NCBI RefSeq assembly: GCF_026420845.1
Contig: NZ_JAOWCB010000002.1
Coordinates: 124,001-188,000, forward strand
Length of the DNA stretch: 64,000 bases
Direction of reading: 5' to 3'
DNA from: Streptomyces sp. PR69
GTDB taxonomy: Bacteria > Actinomycetota > Actinomycetes > Streptomycetales > Streptomycetaceae
In this document: positions 53,123 through 63,105 of the stretch, one piece after another
Position numbering within the stretch: position 1 is the stretch's first letter
Layout of the letters: every line of letters starts with the position of its first letter
The notes under the pieces: model-generated
The model's input: only the letters and a program-made list of their open reading frames with translations
Told to the model about the DNA's origin: nothing
Database searches by the model: none
Program-made: the position numbers and the translations under genes

Positions 53123-54304
53123 GTGAACACCATACGAACCCTCTGCTTCGTCATCGCGGCGCTCTCGTCGTATGCCGCGCTCGTCTACCGGCTGTGCCAA
53201 GTACGGCGCAGCTGGCGGGAGAGCGCCTACCGCACACTGGTGATCACTCTGCTGCTCCAGTGCCTCACCTTCACGATGGGCGCCGTGGCGCTGGGCGGCG
53301 GCGGGGCCTTCCTGGGCGTCGGCAATCTCGCCATCCTGGTGATGCATATGGCGGCGGTCGCCTTCTGCGTCAGCGCGCAGATCATCCTGCTGCGCTGGGC
53401 GGCCGCCGCCGAGGAGGCCGTGCGGAAGACGCGTTACTGGCTGATCGCCGGCGTCGCGCTCAACACGCTGCTGGCGGCGCTCTTCTTCATCGCCGACGGT
53501 CCCGCCCGCCCGTCCGCGGACTTCAGCACCGGCAGCGGGCAGCCCCTGGTCCTCACGTATCTTCTGTTCTTCATCGTCTCGCAGGCGATTCCGTGCGTCA
53601 CCATCTACCGCCAGTGCGGGCCCTACGCCCGTATGGCGGGCACGGCCTCGCTGCGCCAGGCCCTGCGGATGCTCTCCGCCGCCGCGGTGATTCTGTTCCT
53701 GTACTGCACGGCCAGGACAGTCAACATCCTCACCGCCGCGGCCGGGATCGACATCGGCGTCTGGCAGCTCGCCTCCAACGTCTTCAGCGCGGTGGGCATC
53801 GTCACCCTCTCGCTCAGTCTGACCGTCCCCTCCTGGGCCGCGTCGGCCGCCAAGCCGCTGGAGTGGGCGCGCAGTTACCGCTCGTACCGGGCGCTCTACC
53901 CGCTCTGGCGGGATCTGTACGAGTCCTCCCCGGACATCGTCCTGGAGCCGCCCGGCGCCACGGTCTCCGACCTCGACTACCGCCTGCACCGGCGGGTCGT
54001 CGAGATACGGGACGGCTGGCGGGATCTGCGCCCCTATATCGACCGCTCCGCGGGCGGCTCGGGCGTGCGCGCCGCGGGGGCGAGCGAGGAGTCCCGACAG
54101 GCGTTCGCCGAAGCGGCGCAGATCAGACAGGCCCTGCACGCCAAGCGGGCGGGCACCGTCCCCGATCGCAACAAGGACACCGGCGACTTCGACGACCGCG
54201 ACACGGACAACTTCACCGCGGAGGTCGCCTGGCTCACCCAGGTCGCAACCGCCTACCGCAGACTGGCCAAGGTGGACGCCAAAGTGGACGCCACGGCGGA
54301 GTGA
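53123..54304 (+). CDS. MAB_1171c-family putative membrane transporter
   Basis: A 393-residue protein with seven hydrophobic segments in the first 235 residues, then a cytosolic helical tail carrying LYESSPDIVLEPPGATVSDL and DLDYRLHRRVVEIRDGWRDL, the hallmark of MAB_1171c/DUF6545-type proteins. In Streptomyces these are commonly next to XRE and ImmA/IrrE genes, as here. Function unknown. GTG start, weak ribosome site. Confidence 0.85.
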   Translation: MNTIRTLCFVIAALSSYAALVYRLCQVRRSWRESAYRTLVITLLLQCLTFTMGAVALGGGGAFLGVGNLAILVMHMAAVAFCVSAQIILLRWAAAAEEAVRKTRYWLIAGVALNTLLAALFFIADGPARPSADFSTGSGQPLVLTYLLFFIVSQAIPCVTIYRQCGPYARMAGTASLRQALRMLSAAAVILFLYCTARTVNILTAAAGIDIGVWQLASNVFSAVGIVTLSLSLTVPSWAASAAKPLEWARSYRSYRALYPLWRDLYESSPDIVLEPPGATVSDLDYRLHRRVVEIRDGWRDLRPYIDRSAGGSGVRAAGASEESRQAFAEAAQIRQALHAKRAGTVPDRNKDTGDFDDRDTDNFTAEVAWLTQVATAYRRLAKVDAKVDATAE

Positions 54305-54465
54305 GAGCTCCCGCCCGGCCCGTCCCCCGATCAGACCAGGCGGGAATCCCCCGTATTCCCCCGTTTTCCTTCAAGCCGGCGGGTGCGCCCCGTCCGGTCT
54401 GGCCCGTCCCCCGAGGCCGGGCCAGGCCGATAGCCGGCGGTCAACTCGGCTACCCCCGTAAGCAA

Positions 54466-54533
54466 AGTTAGCTGTCAGCTATCGGCGGGGTCCACGTTGG
54501 CGGACTCCGGCTCAATTGTCAACTGACAGCTAA
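54466..54533. promoter_or_regulatory. Nested inverted repeats of the XRE promoter
   Basis: TTAGCTGTCAG (54468-54478) and CTGACAGCTAA (54523-54533) are perfect inverted copies. The first copy overlaps an AGCTG-T-CAGCT palindrome, and TGTCA-AC-TGACA lies beside the second. Likely binding sites of the XRE regulator at 54596. Confidence 0.65.
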
Positions 54534-54595
54534 TCTGCGAAACTGGCGGATAGCTGAGGGCAATCGCCAAGGAGGTGATGGGAGGGAGATTCGCC

Positions 54596-55036
54596 ATGTC
54601 CGAGACCGAGGACCGGCCCAAGCTGGCAGTGCGCCTGGACAGCCTCTTCAAGACGGTTCGCCCCAAGGGCAAGCACTGGACCAATGCCGAGGTGGCGGAG
54701 GAGCTGAAGCGGGCCAATCCCGACCTCAGGGTCGGGGGTGTGTATCTGTCGCAGCTGCGGACGGGCAAACGCTCCAATCCCTCACCGGACCTCCTCGCCG
54801 CGCTGGCGCGCTTCTTCGGAGTGTCGGTCGCCTACTTCTTCGACGACGAGGTCGCCGAGTCGGTGCTGAGCGAAGTCGCCGCCATCGAGGCGCTCCGTCA
54901 GGCGGGGGTCCGCTCCGTGGCGATGCGGGCGGCCGGGATGAAGAAGGAGAACCTCCAGGCCATCACGGCCATCATGGACCAGTACCGGCAGATGCAGGGC
55001 CTGCCGCCCGTCGACGACACCTCGGAGGCGGAGTGA
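54596..55036 (+). CDS. XRE-family helix-turn-helix regulator
   Basis: A 146-residue protein. Recognition region: KGKHWTNAEVAEELKRANPD, RVGGVYLSQLRTGKRSNPSP, DLLAALARFFGVSVAYFFDD. A C-terminal helical segment follows. The ATG at 54596 has GGGAGGGAG upstream. It is followed by the ImmA/IrrE-type protease gene; such pairs usually work as a repressor and its cleaving protease. Confidence 0.88.
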   Translation: MSETEDRPKLAVRLDSLFKTVRPKGKHWTNAEVAEELKRANPDLRVGGVYLSQLRTGKRSNPSPDLLAALARFFGVSVAYFFDDEVAESVLSEVAAIEALRQAGVRSVAMRAAGMKKENLQAITAIMDQYRQMQGLPPVDDTSEAE

Positions 55037-55083
55037 AGGGCGCGGCGGAGTAAGGGGCATCGGGGCGTGAGGGGCATGGCGGA

Positions 55084-55668
55084 GTGAGGGGCCTCTGGAA
55101 GGGGCGGTCGGCCGACCAGGACCGCCGCACCCAGCTCAAGAAGCTCCGGAAGGCCGGCGCACGGCGGATCGCCGAACTCGATCTGCCGCAGACAGCCGAT
55201 GTAGCCGAACTCTGCCGTCACCTGAGCGAGATCCGCGACCGTCCTATCACGCTGGTCCCGATGCAGATGCCCGCGTCGCAGCCGTGCGGCATGTGGGTCG
55301 CCGCACGCGACGAGGACCTCATCTTCTACGACGCCAACACCACCAGCGCGCATCAGGAGCACATCATCTTGCATGAGCTGGGCCACATCATCTGCTGCCA
55401 CCGCGGGGCGGGCTGGCTGGACGAGGCGAGCGCCCGTCTCCTCTTCCCCAACCTCGACCCCGACCTGGTGCGCGACATGCTCCTGCGCGCGACGTACGAC
55501 GACGTCCAGGAGCAGGAAGCCGAGGTCATCGCCTATCTGCTCTCCCAGCGAGCGGGCAGCGCCGGCGAACGGCACGGCGCGCCCCCGGCCCCGGAGGGCG
55601 AGGCCCCGCAGAGCGGGGAATCAGCAAAGAGCGCCATGCTGAGCCGGATCGAACGCACCCTGATCTGA
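55084..55668 (+). CDS. ImmA/IrrE-family (M78) metallopeptidase-like protein
   Basis: A 194-residue protein. The zinc motif HELGH is in EHIILHELGHIICCH, with the third ligand likely Glu in QEQEAEVIAYLL. The N-terminal half is helical and basic. By family precedent it may cleave the neighbouring XRE protein. GTG start at 55084; the upstream sequence has GGAG-like repeats and no clear alternative. Confidence 0.84.
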   Translation: MRGLWKGRSADQDRRTQLKKLRKAGARRIAELDLPQTADVAELCRHLSEIRDRPITLVPMQMPASQPCGMWVAARDEDLIFYDANTTSAHQEHIILHELGHIICCHRGAGWLDEASARLLFPNLDPDLVRDMLLRATYDDVQEQEAEVIAYLLSQRAGSAGERHGAPPAPEGEAPQSGESAKSAMLSRIERTLI

Positions 55669-55711
55669 TGCCGCCGCCGAGTCCGACGCCCCGGCCGTCG
55701 CGGTGAGCCGC

Positions 55712-58281
55712 TCATCCCCCGGCGGCCGCCACCTCCTCGGCCAGGATCGACACGGCCCGCCGGATGTCGTCCTCGCCGTGTTCGCTGGTGACGAAGAACC
55801 GCAGCCTCGACAGCCCCTCCTCCACGGCCGGATGGAAGATCGGGTCGGCGATGACGCCTCTGTCGTACAGCCGGTCCGCGACACGCAGCGTCCGCGCCGA
55901 GTCGCCGAGGACGCACGGCACGATCGGAGTGCCGGCGCTGGCGCCCGTCGCCAGACCGGCCGAGGCGGCCAGGCCGAGGAAGAGCTCCGCGTTCCGCCGC
56001 AGCGTACGCACCCGGTGCTGCTCCGCTGCGATCAGCTCGGCGGCGGCCAGCGCCGCGGCCGCGTTGGCCGGGGTCAGGCCGACGCTGTAGACAAAGCCCG
56101 GCAGCGTATGCCGCAGCCACCGCACCGTCGGCGAGCGTCCGCTCCAGCCGTACGGTCAGATCCCGTTCCCCGGAGAGCGCCCGGCTGGCGGAGACCGAGG
56201 TGCCGTACCGGTCCACCGCCTGGCGCACGGCTTCGTTGACCGCCGGATGGCCGGAGAGCCCCAGGTAGTTGTAGCTGCCGAAGGACAGATACGGCCGGCC
56301 GCCGATCACGGTCGTGTCGCGGATGTTGCCCTGGTGGATCCGGAAGTACGGGAAGTCCGCACCAGTGGCGGTGATCGCGCTCAAGCCCTCCTCGAACTGC
56401 CGTACTTCCGGGAAATCGTCGATGGACGCGGTCTCCCGGGCAGCCGGGGTGCCGTGGGGCGTACGCGTTTCCTGCGGCGTATGCGTTTCCTGCGGCACGG
56501 GCTCGCTGGGGGCCGACGGCTCCGCCGGGTGCGAACCAGTCAGCGCGACCAGTGCGATCAGCCGGTCGATGGTCAGGCCGGGCGAGAACATCTCATCGGT
56601 GCGGAAGCCCGGCGCCCGCTTGCCGATGGCGACCTCCAGCTCCTGGAGCTTCAGGGAGTCAAAGCCGAGGTCGGCCACCAGCGTCATCCGCTCGCTCAGG
56701 TCTGAGAGGGGGAAGACGCCGGTCCGCGACACCTCTTCCAGCACGATGGACGCGGCGGACGGGGCAGAGGGGGCGACGACGGCGGAGACGGCAGCCCCGG
56801 CGGATTCCTCTGCGGTCCGCGCCGAGGAGGTCGGCGCGGCCTCATGCGAGTCCACCGGTCCTGGCGGGTCCCCGGCCTCGCGAGCCGACTCGTCCACCGC
56901 CCAGTGGCGGCGCGGGGCGAGCGGACTCGGCGGCAGGGTGCACGGGGGTATTCGCTCCTTCGCCGGACGAAGCACCGAGCCGGTCACCACACGCTCCGCG
57001 AGCCGCGTCAGCACCTCCGTACGTGCCTCCGCGGACAGCGCGCCCGGCGGCAAAACGGGTTCCTCCGGCACCGCGGGCAGCTCGTCGGGAAGCGTCGCGG
57101 ACGCCGTGCCGGTCAGCTGTCCCTGCCCGAGGACTCCCGTACGGCCCGCGGCGACGGCCTCGGCCGCCTCGGTCAGCTTGGCGGCGGCGTCGGCGGCGTC
57201 CTCCGCCACGACGGCGAGGCGTTCAGCGAGAGGCGCGCGACGGGCCAGGGTGTCCGCCACCTCGGCCAGCGGCGGCCGGTCGCCGGTGAGGATGTGCGCC
57301 AGTTCCCGTGCGTAACGGGCCAGTCCGGCCCGGTCGCGGGCGCTGAGGACCAGCAGGTGCGGCCCCTCCTCCGCCCCTGTACGGGCCGGTGCCGTACGGG
57401 CCTGGGCCGTGCACGAGGACCCCGGCGCCCTCTCCCAGGACGAAGCCGTCGGCCTCCGCGCCGAACGGCAGACACCGGCCGCTGCGGGAGATCGCGCCGA
57501 CCCGGCACAGCCCCACCAACAGATCGGGGGTGAGGATCAGCTGCGCGCCGCCGGCGAGTGCGATACGGCACCGGCCCGCGCGCAGTGCGAAGACGGCGTT
57601 GGCCACGGCCATGAGTCCGCCGGAGCACGCCGAGTCCAGCGCATAGCTCTCGCCGTGCAGATCGAAGACCGAACTGATCGTGTTCGGGCCCATGTTGAGC
57701 AGGAGCCCGGCCACGGACGTGCCGTGCAGCCGGTCGACCGCGCGGACCGTTTCGGGCAGCCGGGGATCGGCCGCCCGGGCCCCGAACTCGCCGCCGGCCA
57801 GCTGCCGCATCCGGACCCGGAGGGTGCTCAGCTCGCGGTAGCCGCTCTCGGTGAGCGATGTGATCACCGAGGTCTCCTCGCGGTCGAAGCCCTCGGCCTC
57901 CCATCCCGCGTCCTGGATGGCCTCACGGGCGAGGTCGATCAGCAGCCGTCCCTGCGGGTCCATCGATCTGGCCCGCCGCGGCGGAATGCCGTAGTGCGCG
58001 GCGTCAAAGCAGCCCACGTCCGGCAGCAGCGCCATGGTGTCCGTATAGGCCGCGGCCGCGTCGCGGAAGTCGTCGCTCAGGAAGGCGGCGGCGCGCCACC
58101 GCGAGTCCGGAACGGCGGAGAACTGCGCCCGCGGTGCGGTCAGCAGCCGCCAGTACTGGTTCACATTCCGCGCCCCCGGATAGCGGCAGGCCATTCCCAC
58201 GATCGCCACGTCGTCACGGCGCGGTCCCGCCGAACCCACGGCTGAGCTCACGTTGGGACCCCTCGCTGCCACGGGCGTCAC
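55712..58281 (-). pseudogene. Polyketide synthase / alpha-oxoamine synthase gene, broken
   Basis: The N-terminal frame holds a ketosynthase with DVAIVGMACRYPG and active-site Cys219 in LDSACSGGL, but breaks near 57370-57405, before the two catalytic His. The next frame continues with a KS-AT-type linker (EEGPHLLVLSARDRAGLARY), then an acyl-carrier protein with its Ser in DLGFDSLKLQ, then the start of an AONS-type PLP enzyme (PYLSFGSYNYLGLSGHPAVN). A second break near 56115-56140 removes about 200 residues including the PLP Lys, then the C-terminus resumes (LRHTLPGFVYSVGLTPANAA). It starts with GTG overlapping the upstream gene by 4 bases. Confidence 0.82.
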
Positions 58282-59219
58282 CCGGTGGCGGCCAGTCGCT
58301 CACGCCACCAGTCCACCGTCGCCTTGATCTGCTGGTCGAGGGGGGTGGCGCGGACCGCGAACGCGGCTTCGTAGGTGCTGGAATCCGCCGTGAACGGACG
58401 GTCGAACTGATACCGGATCTCCTTCAGTTCGCGGATCAGCGGCGAGAACAGCGACGCGACGCCCAGAACGGCCGGCGGCAGCCTGCGCACCGCGACCGGC
58501 CCCGAGTCCGCCTGAGCGGCCAGGCGGTCGACCATCTCCCGGGTGGACAGCTCAGGCTCCATCGGGACGTGCCAGGCCCGCCCCCAGGCCCGTTCCTCGC
58601 TCGCGACCTCGACCAGGGCCCTGGCCACGTCGGGGAGATAGGCCCAGCTGTGCGGGGCGTCCGGGTCCCCGAGCGTGGAGACGGGCTTGCCCCGCAGGAG
58701 CCGTGGCATGACCCGCCCGGCCAGATGACCGCCGTCGGTCACACCGGGCCCGAAGAAGTCCGAGGCCCGCACCTCGACCGCCTTGATGCGGCCCTGCTCA
58801 TGCAGGCCCCGTGCCTGCTCCCAAACGGCGGCGCGCACCCGCCCCTTGGGGCCGGTCGCCGCGAGCGGCAGCTCCTCCGTCAGCGGCCCCTCCACCGGGC
58901 CGTAGCCGTACAGATTGCCCAGCATGACCAGGACGGCCCCGGTCGCCTCGGCCGCCGCGCAGAGCGACGACGCCAGCGGCGGCCAGTCGCTCACCCAGCG
59001 GTGGTACGGCGGTGCGGCACAGCTGTAGATCGCCGCCGCGCCCTGCGCGGCCTCGCTCAGTCTCCCGCTGTCCGTCGCGTCCAGCGCGACATGCTCGATG
59101 CCGGGCTCCGGACTGCGGCCCGACAGGGTGACGACCCGTACCGAATGGCCTTCTTCGGCCAGCAGCCGAGCGGTTGCGGCCCCAGCGGGCCCGAATCCTA
59201 CGACGACGTAAAGACTCAC
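58278..59219 (-). CDS. NAD-dependent epimerase/dehydratase-family protein
   Basis: A 313-residue extended SDR-like protein. N-terminal motif VVVGFGPAGAATARLLAE is more flavin/NAD-like than the usual GxxGxxG. LGNLYGYGP and DPDAPHSWAYLPDVARALVE fit the family. No classical YxxxK is clear, so catalysis is uncertain. It is co-transcribed (4-bp overlap) with the broken PKS gene and probably tailored its product. Confidence 0.72.
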   Translation of the reverse strand: MSLYVVVGFGPAGAATARLLAEEGHSVRVVTLSGRSPEPGIEHVALDATDSGRLSEAAQGAAAIYSCAAPPYHRWVSDWPPLASSLCAAAEATGAVLVMLGNLYGYGPVEGPLTEELPLAATGPKGRVRAAVWEQARGLHEQGRIKAVEVRASDFFGPGVTDGGHLAGRVMPRLLRGKPVSTLGDPDAPHSWAYLPDVARALVEVASEERAWGRAWHVPMEPELSTREMVDRLAAQADSGPVAVRRLPPAVLGVASLFSPLIRELKEIRYQFDRPFTADSSTYEAAFAVRATPLDQQIKATVDWWRERLAATG

Positions 59220-59351
59220 GGCCGCACACTAGCGCGAGGACCTGAAATCTTTCCGCGACGGACCCGACTCCCCGCCCCGTAAAGCACATAGAGCACGGGA
59301 CGAGGCGCCGCGCCGGGCTCGGCGCGGCGGCGACAGGGGAGGGCCTGATCC

Positions 59352-60437
59352 ATGACGGGGCGTATGCGGCGTATGCGCAGGGGGCTGACGAGGACGGCGG
59401 CCGCGGCGGCGGCGATGGCGGCGCTCACCGGATCGCAGGGGCCGGGCCTGACGCCCGTACGCACCGCCGCTCCGGGGCGGGCCGCGGTCACGGCGGCGGA
59501 GCAGGAGCAGGAGATGCCCGGGGACGCCTACTACCGGCATGAGCTGCCCCCGCTGCGGGTGCGCGGTCTGCCCGCGTCCGGCGACGACGCGGAGGCCGGG
59601 CGCGCGGCCGCGTTCGGGGCCGGGCGCGGGGCCGCCGTCCCGGCGACGGTCTTCGACGCCTATGGGAAGGCGGAGGCGGCGCTGGCACGAAGCGCCCCCG
59701 GGTGCGGTCTGCGCTGGCAGCTGCTCGCCGCGATCGGACAGGTCGAGTCCGGCCAGGCGCGGGGCGGCCGGACCCGCGCGGACGGCACGACGACCACGCC
59801 GATCGTCGGCCCGCAGCTGAACGGCCGGCACTTCGCGCTGATCCGGGACACCGACAAAGGCGCGTACGACGGCGACGTCACATATGACCGGGCCGTCGGG
59901 CCGATGCAGTTCATCCCCTCCACCTGGGCGAGATGGGGCGCCGACGGCAACGGGGACGGCAAGGCCGACCCCCACAACGTCTATGACGCGGCACTGGCGG
60001 CGGGGCGCTATCTGTGCGCGGGCGGACGGAGGCTGGCGCTGCCGGGGGATCTGGAGCGGGCGGTTCTCGCGTACAACCGGTCGCGGGAGTATCTGCGGGT
60101 CGTGCTGGCGTGGTACGCGTACTTCGCGGACGGGCATCGGGTGGTGCGGGACCGGGGCGGTGCGGGGTCCTCGGGGGCGGAAGCGGAGCGCCGGCCGGCG
60201 GAGCGCCGGCCGGAGCCGCGGGTCGAGCCTGAGCCGACGCGTGCCGCTCCGGCGCCTCGGCCGTCGCGGAGCCCTTCGCCGGCGGCCACGGCCACGGCGT
60301 CGCCCTCCCCCGCGGCGAGCCGCCCCGCGGACGCCGGGGAGACGGGCCCGCTGCCCGGCCCCACCGCTGTGCCCGTCCCCGAGGTGCCGGACGACGGACT
60401 TCTCCCCTCCGCCGTGGGGCTCGACCCCGTGGGCTAG
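59352..60437 (+). CDS. Lytic transglycosylase (MltB/SLT-like)
   Basis: A 361-residue exported cell-wall enzyme. The N-terminal signal is Arg-rich then Ala-rich (TRTAAAAAAMAAL). The catalytic region has LRWQLLAAIGQVESGQARGG (Glu in the IGQVESG motif), RAVGPMQFIPSTWARWGADG, and NVYDAALAAGRYLCAGGRRL with an Asn-rich AYNRSREYL end. It would cut the glycan backbone of peptidoglycan to anhydro sugars. The last 100 residues are a disordered Pro/Arg/Ser tail. Confidence 0.88.
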   Translation: MTGRMRRMRRGLTRTAAAAAAMAALTGSQGPGLTPVRTAAPGRAAVTAAEQEQEMPGDAYYRHELPPLRVRGLPASGDDAEAGRAAAFGAGRGAAVPATVFDAYGKAEAALARSAPGCGLRWQLLAAIGQVESGQARGGRTRADGTTTTPIVGPQLNGRHFALIRDTDKGAYDGDVTYDRAVGPMQFIPSTWARWGADGNGDGKADPHNVYDAALAAGRYLCAGGRRLALPGDLERAVLAYNRSREYLRVVLAWYAYFADGHRVVRDRGGAGSSGAEAERRPAERRPEPRVEPEPTRAAPAPRPSRSPSPAATATASPSPAASRPADAGETGPLPGPTAVPVPEVPDDGLLPSAVGLDPVG

Positions 60438-60479
60438 GGGCGTGGGGCCGAGGGCGGTTTCCCCTGCCCCTCCCCCTCC

Positions 60480-60780
60480 CGAAACTGGGGGCTCCGCCCC
60501 CAGCCCCCCTCCTGGGGAGGGTCTGCGGGGCTGCCGCCCCGCGCCCCAGGAGGGCGGCAGCCCCGCGCCGCCGCGCCCCCGCCGCACGGCCTTCGGCCGT
60601 TCCCTCAAACTCCCCCGGATCCGTCCCGTGGCACCAAGCGGGCTGGAAACTCCAGCCCGCTGGGTGCTTGAGGCCCAGGAGCCAGAAACCCAGCCCTGCC
60701 GGGGGCCGGAAGCGCAGCGGCCGGAAATCCAGCCCCGCCGGCGATTGAGGCGCGGGGGTTCGGGGCGGAGCCCCTGATAT
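60480..60780. repeat. Streptomyces intergenic repeat cluster
   Basis: Contains hairpins (CTGGGGGCT..GCCCCCAG and a GCCGCCCCGCGCC..GGCGGC type) and two copies of a CCGGCGATTGAGG-like element with CGGGGTTCGGGGCGGAGCCCC-type end. I recognise these as common repeats of streptomycete intergenic DNA. They lie between the lytic transglycosylase and the sigma factor gene and may terminate transcription. Confidence 0.6.
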
Positions 60781-60855
60781 GAGGAGAGGGGTATCCAAGG
60801 GCGGATACCCGGCGGTAACCTCCCCGCGATCAGGACCTGAGCGCAAGGGAGCCTC

Positions 60856-61920
60856 ATGTCGGCGGAGATACGTCCCGCTCACCCGGCGGGACCGGGCGAT
60901 GACGCGGCCCATCAGCGGTGGCAGCGTATGTGGAGTCACCGCGAGCACCTGCTCAAGGTGGCGCGCCGCAGGTCGATGAGTGCCGAGGACGCGGAGGACG
61001 CCGTCCAGGAGGCGATGCTGCGCGCCGCGGAGAGCACCCATCTCGACGACGCCCGGCTGGGCGCCTGGCTGACCACCGTGACCATGCGGCTGTGCGTGGA
61101 CCGCCACCGGCAGGTCCGCCGTGAGGCCCAGGTGAGCGGCGCGCCCACGCTCAGCCCGTCCGGGCCGACGCCGGTCGAGGAGGCGGTGTGCGACCGCGCC
61201 GAGGCCACCTGGGTGGCGTTCCGCAGCAGGGAGCTGCCCGCGCGCCAGGCGGAGGCCCTCCGGCTCAAGTCGGAGGACCGGGACGTGGGGCAGATCGCGC
61301 GGGAGATGGATCTGAGCTACGAGGCCGTCGAGTCGTTGCTGGCCAGGGCCCGCCGTACGCTGCGCAAGTCGCTGGCCGGCACGCTGGCGCTCGGCCTGTG
61401 GCTGATCGGACGCGGCCGGGAACAGGCGGGCCAGGCGGGCGGGCCCGCCCACGCCGTGGTCGCGGCGTCCGCCGCGGCGACGCTGGCCGTGGCGGCGGGC
61501 CTGGTCGTCCCCTTCGTCCAGGACACGCCCGAGACGCGCCCTCCGGGCTCCGCTGCGGTCCGCTCGGCCGCGCCCGAAGCCACGCCCGAAGCCGCGGCGG
61601 CCCCAGCGCCCCCGCCGACCGCTCCGCGGCCTGCGGCGGCTCCTGCGGAAGGCGGTCACGGCGCTTCCCCCGGCCTGGCGGCCGTCTCCCTCCCGGAGGT
61701 GCTGCCGGAGGCGTCCGTGCCGGAGGTCGCCCTGCCGGAGGTGTCGCCCGCGCTGCCTGCCGTGCCCGGAGCACCAGCCGTGCCCAAGGTCCTGGAGATC
61801 CCGCAGATCCCCGAAGCGCCTGATGTGCCGGATGCGCCGGATGTGCCGGAAGCGGCGACCGTCAACGATGTCGCGGACATCCCGGATATGACGCCGTCGC
61901 CCTCCGTACCGCATCCCTGA
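60856..61920 (+). CDS. ECF sigma factor with membrane segment and repetitive extracytoplasmic tail
   Basis: A 354-residue protein. Sigma-70 region 2 (near 35-95: KVARRRSMSAEDAEDAVQEA) and region 4 (near 130-180: ELPARQAEALRLKSEDRDVG, QIAREMDLSYEAVESLLARA) are present. After that comes a membrane helix (AHAVVAASAAATLAVAAGLV). The last 140 residues are disordered with repeating Val/Pro/Glu units (LPEV, VPDAPDVPE), probably outside the cell. Such fusions put the sigma factor at the membrane, so it may be controlled without a separate anti-sigma factor. Confidence 0.85.
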   Translation: MSAEIRPAHPAGPGDDAAHQRWQRMWSHREHLLKVARRRSMSAEDAEDAVQEAMLRAAESTHLDDARLGAWLTTVTMRLCVDRHRQVRREAQVSGAPTLSPSGPTPVEEAVCDRAEATWVAFRSRELPARQAEALRLKSEDRDVGQIAREMDLSYEAVESLLARARRTLRKSLAGTLALGLWLIGRGREQAGQAGGPAHAVVAASAAATLAVAAGLVVPFVQDTPETRPPGSAAVRSAAPEATPEAAAAPAPPPTAPRPAAAPAEGGHGASPGLAAVSLPEVLPEASVPEVALPEVSPALPAVPGAPAVPKVLEIPQIPEAPDVPDAPDVPEAATVNDVADIPDMTPSPSVPHP

Positions 61921-62034
61921 TGTCCTGCGCGATGTCCTCCACGTAAAAAATCTTCGCCTTCTCGCGACGGACGCCCCACCCCTCCCCGTAGAGCGGTTGT
62001 CAGAGCTGCTCCCCGGGCGTGGAGGGTGAACCGG

Positions 62035-63105
62035 ATGGGTGTCGAGATCTGTGTGGAAGGGTTGACGAAATCCTTCGGCCACCAGGTCATCTGGCAGGAC
62101 GTGTCGCTGACGCTGCCCGCCGGGGAGGTGTCCGTCATGCTCGGCCCCTCCGGCACGGGCAAGTCGGTGTTCCTCAAGACGCTCGTCGGTCTGCTGCGAC
62201 CGGACCGCGGCAGCGTCACCATCGCCGGCCAGGACGTCACCAAGCTCCGCGAGCACGAGCTGTACGAGGTGCGCAAGCTGTTCGGCGTGCTGTTCCAGGA
62301 CGGCGCGCTGTTCGGGTCGATGCATCTGTACGACAACATCGCCTTTCCGCTGCGCGAGCACACCCGCAAGCCGGAGAGCGAGATCCGACGGATCGTCCTG
62401 GAGAAAATGGACATGGTCGGTCTGATCGGCGCCGAGGAGAAGCTCCCCGGCGAGATCTCCGGCGGTATGCGCAAACGGGCCGGACTGGCCCGGGCGCTGG
62501 TGCTCGACCCGGAGATCATCCTCTTCGACGAGCCCGACTCGGGGCTCGATCCCGTACGCGTGGCCTATCTCAACCAGCTGATCGTGGATCTGAACGCGCA
62601 GATCGACGCGACGTTTCTGATCGTCACGCACGACATCGCATCAGCCCGGCAGGTCCCGGACAACATCGGGCTGCTGTTCCGGCGGGAGCTGGTGATGTTC
62701 GGGCCGCGGGAGCAGCTGCTGACCAGCGACGAGCCTGTCGTACGGCAGTTCCTCAACGGCAGGATGCAGGGGCCGATCGGCATGGCGGAGGAGAAGGACG
62801 CCGCCCAGGTCGAGCAGGAGCTGGCGCAGCTCGGGGAGCGGGAGGGGCGGAACGCGAAGGGGGAGTCCGGTCCGAAGGCGGCCACGGCCACGGGCATGAC
62901 GCCCCGCCTGCTGCCCAGTCCCGGCATCGCCCGCCCGCCCCGCTGGGAGGCGATCGCCAAACGCGAAGCGAAACCGGAGGACAAGGCGGAACCAGGGGAC
63001 AAGGCGAAACCGGAGGCCGAAGCGAAGCCGAAGGACGAAGCGGAACCGGCGCGTAAGGCGGACCAGCGCGAGGCTGAACCGCGCGAGGCGGTGACAGACC
63101 TATGA
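62035..63105 (+). CDS. Mce-associated ABC transporter ATPase (MlaF/MceG-like)
   Basis: A 356-residue ATPase of lipid/steroid importers. Walker A GPSGTGKS, signature EISGGMRKRAGLARALV, Walker B IILFDEPDSGLDP and H-loop IVTHDIASA. A long C-terminal Lys/Glu/Pro-rich tail (residues about 290-356) is unusual. ATG with GGAGG 9 bases upstream. First gene of an mce-type operon. Confidence 0.92.
   Translation: MGVEICVEGLTKSFGHQVIWQDVSLTLPAGEVSVMLGPSGTGKSVFLKTLVGLLRPDRGSVTIAGQDVTKLREHELYEVRKLFGVLFQDGALFGSMHLYDNIAFPLREHTRKPESEIRRIVLEKMDMVGLIGAEEKLPGEISGGMRKRAGLARALVLDPEIILFDEPDSGLDPVRVAYLNQLIVDLNAQIDATFLIVTHDIASARQVPDNIGLLFRRELVMFGPREQLLTSDEPVVRQFLNGRMQGPIGMAEEKDAAQVEQELAQLGEREGRNAKGESGPKAATATGMTPRLLPSPGIARPPRWEAIAKREAKPEDKAEPGDKAKPEAEAKPKDEAEPARKADQREAEPREAVTDL

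Noticed and set aside
59911..62631. 906-codon open frame opposite the transglycosylase, sigma and ATPase genes
   Set aside because: It spans three unrelated, well-supported genes and an intergenic repeat, so it is a GC artefact.
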